DNA of 47,576 bases from an uncultured Lachnospiraceae bacterium (GTDB lineage: Bacteria; Bacillota; Clostridia; Lachnospirales; Lachnospiraceae): NCBI GenBank assembly GCA_947626775.1, contig CANQTL010000025.1:1-47576 (forward strand). The letters are read 5' to 3'. The position numbers and the translations under genes are program-made. This document shows positions 42,691 through 47,576 of this stretch, piece by piece (position 1 is the first letter of the stretch; the number at the start of each line of letters is the position of its first letter). Below the pieces are notes generated by a model, which worked only from the letters and a program-made list of their open reading frames with translations, was not told the DNA's origin and did no database searches.

Positions 42691-43584
42691 ATGGCGGCGA
42701 AAGTAAAACGAGGATTAGGCAAGGGATTGGATGCGATCATTCCCGTTTCGGAAAATTCTGCTTCCGGGAAAGCGGCGGAGGAGAAGCCGGACAGCAAGGG
42801 AGCGGAGACGGTTGTCCGGATCACACAGGTTGAGCCCAACAGGGAACAGCCGAGAAAAAATTTTGACGAGGACGCTCTGCAGGAACTGGCGGATTCTATC
42901 AAACAGTTCGGATTGCTGCAGCCGATCCTGGTACAGGACAGAAAGACCTACTATGAGATTATCGCGGGCGAGCGCCGGTGGCGCGCCGCCAAACTGGCGG
43001 GTCTGAAAGAAGTGCCGGTCATCATACGGGACTATACCGAGCAGGAGATCGTAGAGATTTCCCTGATCGAGAATATCCAGAGAGAAGATCTGAATCCGAT
43101 CGAGGAGGCGCAGGCTTACAAGCGTCTTCTGACGGAGTTTCATCTGAAGCAGGACGAGGTTGCGGAGCGGGTGTCCAAGAGCCGCACCGCGGTTACAAAT
43201 TCGATGAGACTTCTGAAGCTGTGCGATGAGGTGCAGCAGATGATCATAGACGATATGCTCTCTACGGGCCATGCGAGAGCGCTGATTTCCATTGAGGATC
43301 CGGAGCAGCAGTATACGATCGCACAGAGGATTTTTGACGAAAAACTGAGCGTGCGCGACGTGGAGAAGCTGGTTAGAAATCTGAACAAGCCGGAGAAACC
43401 TAAGAAAAGTTCCGACAGCGACGAGAGTCTTAACGTGATCTATCAGGATGTGGCGGAAAAGCTGAAACAGTCGCTCGGCACAAAGGTTGACATCTCTCCC
43501 AAAGGAGACGGCAGCGGGAAGATCGAGATCGAGTTTTACAGCCATGACGATCTGGATAAGATTGTAGATCTGTTGTCCAGATAG
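42691..43584 (+). CDS. parB: Chromosome partitioning protein ParB/Spo0J
   Basis: A 297-residue protein. It starts RGLGKGLDAIIP, has the CTP-binding N-terminal domain with NREQPRKNF, QPILVQ and GERRWRAAKLAG, the ENIQREDLNPIEEA motif, and the helix-turn-helix QDEVAERVSKSRTAVTNSMRLL that reads parS. The C-terminal dimerisation part is IEIEFYSHDDLDKIVDLL. It forms a CTP-dependent clamp that loads at the parS arrays located about 1.5-3 kb upstream. Coupled to parA (4-base gap). Confidence 0.97.
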   Translation: MAAKVKRGLGKGLDAIIPVSENSASGKAAEEKPDSKGAETVVRITQVEPNREQPRKNFDEDALQELADSIKQFGLLQPILVQDRKTYYEIIAGERRWRAAKLAGLKEVPVIIRDYTEQEIVEISLIENIQREDLNPIEEAQAYKRLLTEFHLKQDEVAERVSKSRTAVTNSMRLLKLCDEVQQMIIDDMLSTGHARALISIEDPEQQYTIAQRIFDEKLSVRDVEKLVRNLNKPEKPKKSSDSDESLNVIYQDVAEKLKQSLGTKVDISPKGDGSGKIEIEFYSHDDLDKIVDLLSR

Positions 43585-43640
43585 GGAACGGATGATACGC
43601 GACATGGAATGGTATTCCGATACGGAAAGGTACGATATCG

Positions 43641-44171
43641 ATGAATTATAATTTACTGGAAGAGACGGGGATCGGCAGTTTTGATCTGACCTATCTTTTT
43701 ATAGCCGCATACGCGCTGATCCTGATTCTGTTTATCGTGGTGATTGTTCAAACTGTCAAACTTACCAAACTATCAAAACGCTATCGGAAATTCATGAGCG
43801 GTAAGAATGCAAAAAGTCTGGAACAGGATATTGAGAACATTTTTGAGGATAATAGATTTATCAAGGCGGCTACAGATAAGAACCGCAAAGATATTCAGTC
43901 TCTCTACAGAAAGTTCGAGGGAGCGTTTCAGAAAGTCGGTATTGTAAAGTATGACGCTTTTCAGCAGATGGGAGGACAGCTGAGTTTTTCGCTGGCGCTT
44001 CTGGATGAAAATGATAACGGGTTTATTCTGAACTCCGTCCACAGCACCGACGGCTGCTATTCCTACACAAAGGAGATCAAAAACGGAATCTGCGATATCT
44101 CGCTGGGAGACGAGGAGAAGAAAGCGCTTGATATCGCGATGGGAACCACAGATGTTACGCTGGGAAATTAG
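43641..44171 (+). CDS. DUF4446 family protein
   Basis: A 176-residue protein with one N-terminal transmembrane helix (about residues 18-42), a basic coiled-coil stretch, and a conserved soluble domain: VGIVKYDAFQQMGGQLSFSLALLDENDNGFILNS followed by YTKEIKNG. This domain matches DUF4446, which regularly lies after parAB in Clostridia. Function unknown. In the same operon as parAB, 56 bases after parB and 18 before the HD-GYP gene. Confidence 0.87.
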   Translation: MNYNLLEETGIGSFDLTYLFIAAYALILILFIVVIVQTVKLTKLSKRYRKFMSGKNAKSLEQDIENIFEDNRFIKAATDKNRKDIQSLYRKFEGAFQKVGIVKYDAFQQMGGQLSFSLALLDENDNGFILNSVHSTDGCYSYTKEIKNGICDISLGDEEKKALDIAMGTTDVTLGN

Positions 44172-44189
44172 TAGAAATAGGGTAACGGT

Positions 44190-45236
44190 ATGAGAAGATG
44201 TGAAGTTGACAAGTTAACCGGGACGGAGACGCTGGCAAAGGATGTCTTTACGCCGGAATATCAGATACTGTTGTCCGTGGGAATGCCGCTCAAGCATGAG
44301 TATATAGAGAAGCTCCGGGAGCTTAATATCAAGGAAGTATATATTGAGGACGAGGATCCTAACACGAAGACGGTTGTGATCCTGCGGGAAGAGGTGGAGG
44401 CCTCTTTCAAATCCAAGGTAAAGAGTATTCTGGAGAAGCATACTTACAGTCATAATGAAAAACTGGCGGAATTGAGCTCAACGGCGGACAATATCATCAC
44501 ACAGATCCTGGAAGAGGATAAGGTTGTGGAGCAGATCTATGACATCAAGGGCAGAAGTTCCGATATCTATGAGCACTCCATCAGCATATGCAGCCTGGCG
44601 ACGCTCGTCGCGCTCAAGCTGGGACTGTCGCACGAGATGGTGCACGATATCGGCGTCGGCTGTCTGCTCCATGATTTGGGACTCCGCTATACGACCGTTG
44701 ATTATACGGACAGGGATATTGACGAATTGACGGAATCGGAAGCCTCGGAGTTCAAGAAGCATCCGATATACGGGTACACGGCGCTGCGCGATGAAAATTG
44801 GATTTCCAATGCAAGCAAAAATATGATATTATATCATCATGAGCGAATGGACGGTTCCGGCTATCCGCTCAAAGCTACGGATATTCCGTTGGAGTGCCGT
44901 ATTATTCAGGTTTGCGATGTGTTCGACGAGATGATCTGCGGGATTGCCTGTAAACAGGTCCGGGTCTATGAGGCGATCGCGTATCTGAGGAAGTACCGGG
45001 ATATAAAGTTTGACGGTAAGATTGTCGATACATTTCTGGAGTTTACCGCGGTATATCCGGCGGGGACTACCGTGCGCACCAGCGAGCGGGAGACGGGAAT
45101 CGTTCTCTACCAGAATAAGGATTATCCCGACAGGCCGGTTCTGCGTATCATAAAAGACAGAGACGGCAGAAACGTGGATATCCTGAAAGATCTTGGAGAG
45201 ATCGATAACGTGTATATTGAGGACGTCATCGATTGA
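44190..45236 (+). CDS. HD-GYP domain protein, probable c-di-GMP phosphodiesterase
   Basis: A 348-residue cytoplasmic protein. After about 110 N-terminal residues comes the HD-GYP domain: YEHSISICSLATLVALKLG, GVGCLLHDLGL (the HD pair), KKHPIYGYTAL, YHHERMDGSGYP (the GYP signature) and QVCDVFDEM. The end VYPAGTTVRTSERETGIV is typical. HD-GYP enzymes hydrolyse cyclic di-GMP at a two- or three-metal centre; activity here is inferred from intact motifs. In the operon of parAB and DUF4446, followed by serS after 45 bases. Confidence 0.88.
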   Translation: MRRCEVDKLTGTETLAKDVFTPEYQILLSVGMPLKHEYIEKLRELNIKEVYIEDEDPNTKTVVILREEVEASFKSKVKSILEKHTYSHNEKLAELSSTADNIITQILEEDKVVEQIYDIKGRSSDIYEHSISICSLATLVALKLGLSHEMVHDIGVGCLLHDLGLRYTTVDYTDRDIDELTESEASEFKKHPIYGYTALRDENWISNASKNMILYHHERMDGSGYPLKATDIPLECRIIQVCDVFDEMICGIACKQVRVYEAIAYLRKYRDIKFDGKIVDTFLEFTAVYPAGTTVRTSERETGIVLYQNKDYPDRPVLRIIKDRDGRNVDILKDLGEIDNVYIEDVID

Positions 45237-45281
45237 CAGACAGAGATATTGTGTGAGCAATCACATGGAATGGAGACTGGC

Positions 45282-46559
45282 ATGATAGACATTAAATTTT
45301 TACGGGAAAATCCGGATGTTGTAAAGGAAAATATCCGGAAGAAATTTCAGGACAGCAAGCTGCCGCTGGTAGACGAGGTGATCGCGCTGGACGCTGAGGT
45401 CAGAAAAGCGCAGCAGGAGGCGGACGACATCCGTGCCAGCAGAAATAAGATTTCCAAGGAAATCGGCGCGCTGATGGGACAGGGCAAAAAGGAGGAGGCC
45501 GAGGCGAAGAAAGCCGAGGTCGCTGCCAATGCGGCCCGTCTTGCACAACTGGAAGAAAAAGAGAATGAACTCCGGGAGAAGATCAAAAAAGATATGATGA
45601 CGATCCCAAATATTATTGATCCGTCCGTGCCGATCGGCAGAGACGATTCGGAGAACGTCGAGGTTCAGAAATACGGCGAACCGGTGGTACCGGATTTTGA
45701 GATCCCTTACCACACGGAAATTATGGAGAGATTTCACGGTATCGACATGGACGCCGCCGGGCGTGTGGCCGGCAACGGCTTCTATTACCTGATGGGCGAT
45801 ATTGCCAGGCTGCACTCCGCGGTGCTTGCCTATGCGAGAGATTTTATGATCGGCAGGGGTTTTACTTACTGTGTGCCGCCCTTTATGATTCGGAGCGCGG
45901 TGGTTGACGGTGTGATGAGTTTCGCCGAGATGGACGCCATGATGTACAAGATCGAGGGGGAAGATCTGTATCTGATCGGAACTTCCGAGCACTCCATGAT
46001 CGGCAAATTTATCGATACTATTATCCCGGAGGAGGAACTTCCGCACACCCTGACGAGTTATTCGCCCTGCTTCCGCAAGGAAAAAGGCGCGCACGGTATC
46101 GAGGAGAGAGGTGTGTACCGCATTCATCAATTTGAGAAGCAGGAGATGATTGTAGTCTGCAAACCGGAAGATTCTCCGATATGGTTTGACAAACTATGGC
46201 AAAATACGGTAGACTTATTCCGTAGTATGGATATACCCGTGAGAACGATCGAGTGCTGCTCCGGCGACCTGGCGGATCTCAAGGTAAAATCCTATGACGT
46301 GGAGGCCTGGTCTCCCAGACAGAAGAAATATTTTGAAGTGGGAAGCTGTTCTAACTTAGGCGACGCGCAGGCGAGAAGGCTCCGCATCCGTATCAACGGC
46401 AAGGACGGCAAGTATTTCGCTCACACTCTGAATAATACAGTAGTTGCTCCGCCCAGAATGCTGATCGCTTTTCTGGAGAACAATCTTCAGGCCGACGGCT
46501 CTGTCCGGATACCGGAGGTGCTTCGTCCGTATATGGGCGGCATGACGGAAATCCGCTAG
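45282..46559 (+). CDS. serS: Seryl-tRNA synthetase
   Basis: A 425-residue class II synthetase. The N-terminal coiled-coil arm (about residues 30-105, KAQQEADDIRASRNKI and after) binds the long variable arm of tRNA-Ser. Motif 2 FRKEKGAHGIEERGVYRIHQFEKQEMI and motif 3 near the end (NNTVVAPPRMLIAFLENN) form the catalytic core; GTSEHSMIG is the serine/ATP region (canonical TSE). Start ATG has GGAG at 6 bases; the longer frame from 45249 has none. No T-box leader is seen upstream. Confidence 0.97.
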   Translation: MIDIKFLRENPDVVKENIRKKFQDSKLPLVDEVIALDAEVRKAQQEADDIRASRNKISKEIGALMGQGKKEEAEAKKAEVAANAARLAQLEEKENELREKIKKDMMTIPNIIDPSVPIGRDDSENVEVQKYGEPVVPDFEIPYHTEIMERFHGIDMDAAGRVAGNGFYYLMGDIARLHSAVLAYARDFMIGRGFTYCVPPFMIRSAVVDGVMSFAEMDAMMYKIEGEDLYLIGTSEHSMIGKFIDTIIPEEELPHTLTSYSPCFRKEKGAHGIEERGVYRIHQFEKQEMIVVCKPEDSPIWFDKLWQNTVDLFRSMDIPVRTIECCSGDLADLKVKSYDVEAWSPRQKKYFEVGSCSNLGDAQARRLRIRINGKDGKYFAHTLNNTVVAPPRMLIAFLENNLQADGSVRIPEVLRPYMGGMTEIR

Positions 46560-46599
46560 TGCCAGTCTGCCTGTCAGAAAGCAGAAGGAGGTGAAATTT

Positions 46600-47487
46600 T
46601 TGCATAAATATATGCGAGCTATTGGTTTCAGCAGTTTGACCGATCGCCGTGAACAGCAGAAACTGATCACGGATATCATCCTGAACGCTTCGCACCGCAC
46701 CTATACATCCAACGGCGACGAGACCATACTTGCAGAATTTTGTGAAGATTTTGCCGAGGATATGGGAATCGCCGTCTGCGGTGAGTTCGATGAGAGCGAC
46801 AAATTTACCTATGATTACTTTTACCCTTATCTGCGGGGACATGGAATCAGTTCCTGTGAGGATGTTTCCGTGGAGCGGCACGCCGACAAGGAATCCTATG
46901 CGGGCGTCTGCGACGATATCAAGGTGGGTGTGAGCCTGATCTTCTATCTTCAGAATATAGTTCCCTACGTCAAGGCGCAGCATGAGGATCTGCTGCCGAT
47001 CAGGGGGACGACGCTCACGCTGTCCGGGCTGTCTCTGAAAGGCAGCATTATTCTCCCGATCAGCAAGAATGAGAAGCAGAGAAAAAAGGTACAGAAAGCG
47101 TCCATGAACAGAAACCAGCTGATTGACGCGGCGCGCAGAGGAGACGAGGATGCGATTGAGAGCCTGACGTTAGAGGATATGGACACCTACACGGCGATAT
47201 CCAGGAAGATTCTGACAGAAGACGTCTTCAGTCTGGTGGACACGTATTTTATGCCCTATGGCGTGGAATGCGACCAGTACTCGATCATGGGAGAGATACT
47301 GGACATCGATCTTCGCGTCAACAGACTTACCGGCGAAGAGATTTATGTAATGCAGCTGAACTGCAACGATCTGCAGTTTGACGTGTGCATTAACAAGATG
47401 GATCTGTACGGGGAACCGCAGGTCGGAAGAAGGTTTAAAGGTATCGTTTGGATGCAGGGATATATCAATTATCCCCCATCCGTATAG
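46600..47487 (+). CDS. Unknown protein, DUF3881-like
   Basis: About 295 residues, beginning HKYMRAIGFSSLTDRREQQKL. A TTG start is chosen because AAGGAGG lies 8 bases upstream; an in-frame GTG at 46591 overlaps that site, and the ATG at 46612 is too far. There is no signal peptide or membrane segment. Features include GVSLIFYLQNIVPYV, the basic KNEKQRKKVQKASMNRN, and the C-terminal LDIDLRVNRLTGEEIYVMQLNCNDLQFDVCINKMDLYGEPQVGRRFKG. The pattern matches DUF3881-type proteins of Lachnospiraceae as I remember them; function unknown. It follows serS by 40 bases and precedes a tRNA gene. Confidence 0.75.
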   Translation: MHKYMRAIGFSSLTDRREQQKLITDIILNASHRTYTSNGDETILAEFCEDFAEDMGIAVCGEFDESDKFTYDYFYPYLRGHGISSCEDVSVERHADKESYAGVCDDIKVGVSLIFYLQNIVPYVKAQHEDLLPIRGTTLTLSGLSLKGSIILPISKNEKQRKKVQKASMNRNQLIDAARRGDEDAIESLTLEDMDTYTAISRKILTEDVFSLVDTYFMPYGVECDQYSIMGEILDIDLRVNRLTGEEIYVMQLNCNDLQFDVCINKMDLYGEPQVGRRFKGIVWMQGYINYPPSV

Positions 47488-47499
47488 ATATAGAAATAC

Positions 47500-47538
47500 G
47501 TCTGCGTAGCTCAGTTGGATAGAGCGACCGCCTCCTAA
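47500..47538 (+). tRNA. tRNA-Arg(CCU), 5' half only
   Basis: Acceptor GTCTGCG, TA, D-arm GCTC-AGTTGGATA-GAGC, G, anticodon stem ACCGC and loop CTCCTAA (anticodon CCT at 47534-47536). The 3' anticodon strand should read GCGGT, but GAGAACC follows, and no T-arm or matching acceptor strand (CGCAGAC) is found in the 38 remaining bases. Either the gene is interrupted here or the end of the window is not contiguous genomic sequence. Confidence 0.6.
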
Positions 47539-47576
47539 GAGAACCAAGAGCGTTCGCCTTTTTACGGGGGCCTCCC

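Noticed and set aside
45236..45282. T-box leader before serS
   Set aside because: The gap from the preceding gene is only 45 bases and has no T-box sequence or terminator.

Overview
The window spans the chromosomal replication origin of a Firmicute, most probably a Lachnospiraceae-type gut Clostridium. The gene order dnaA-dnaN-S4 protein-recF-gyrB-gyrA on one side and rpmH-rnpA-yidD-yidC-jag-mnmE-mnmG-rsmG on the other is the classical low-GC Gram-positive origin. The DUF6033-, DUF4446- and DUF3881-like proteins, high-molecular-weight rubredoxin and a short YvlDE-like toxin peptide fit Lachnospiraceae. Assignment is by gene content read by eye, not by a database search. oriC lies around 26.9-28.9 kb; genes left of it read mostly leftward and genes right of it rightward, i.e. 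with the replication forks.

Left arm, accessory (1-19.9 kb): a LysR regulator; a decayed Rpn-type nuclease/transposase; a LanFEG-like three-gene ABC exporter behind four exact 11-bp operator repeats; a flavin reductase-rubredoxin; a sugar isomerase/fructokinase pair; a two-gene restriction-modification module in which nuclease and methylase are fused and no translocase is present; a type III toxin-antitoxin locus (CptIN-like) whose two RNA repeats covary as a pseudoknot; TcdA; a membrane XRE regulator; a phosphoesterase; a peroxide-stress operon (glutathione peroxidase, flavodoxin, OhrR, DD-carboxypeptidase) with an OhrR-like operator; and a two-gene glycosyltransferase unit.

Core origin block (19.9-35.9 kb): gyrA, gyrB, recF, S4 protein, dnaN and dnaA leftward; DnaA-box clusters both upstream of dnaA and between dnaA and dnaN; then rpmH through rsmG rightward, encoding ribosome, RNase P, membrane insertion and tRNA/rRNA modification.

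Right arm (36-47.6 kb): a DUF6033-like gene behind tandem palindromes, an alpha/beta hydrolase homologue without a normal nucleophile, a DegS/DegU-like two-component pair, then a centromere region. The centromere consists of two ~135-bp parS arrays with the same internal spacing, 1.17 kb apart, and between them lie a probable type I toxin peptide with a convergent RNA and an unknown membrane protein. ParA, ParB, a DUF4446 protein, an HD-GYP-like protein, serS and a DUF3881-like gene follow. The window ends in a tRNA-Arg(CCU) whose 3' half is not the expected sequence.

The points most worth a second look are the duplicated parS array enclosing the toxin locus, the toxin and its convergent RNA sharing the same 5' leader, the seven-T junction between the nuclease-methylase and specificity genes, and the covarying antitoxin repeats.
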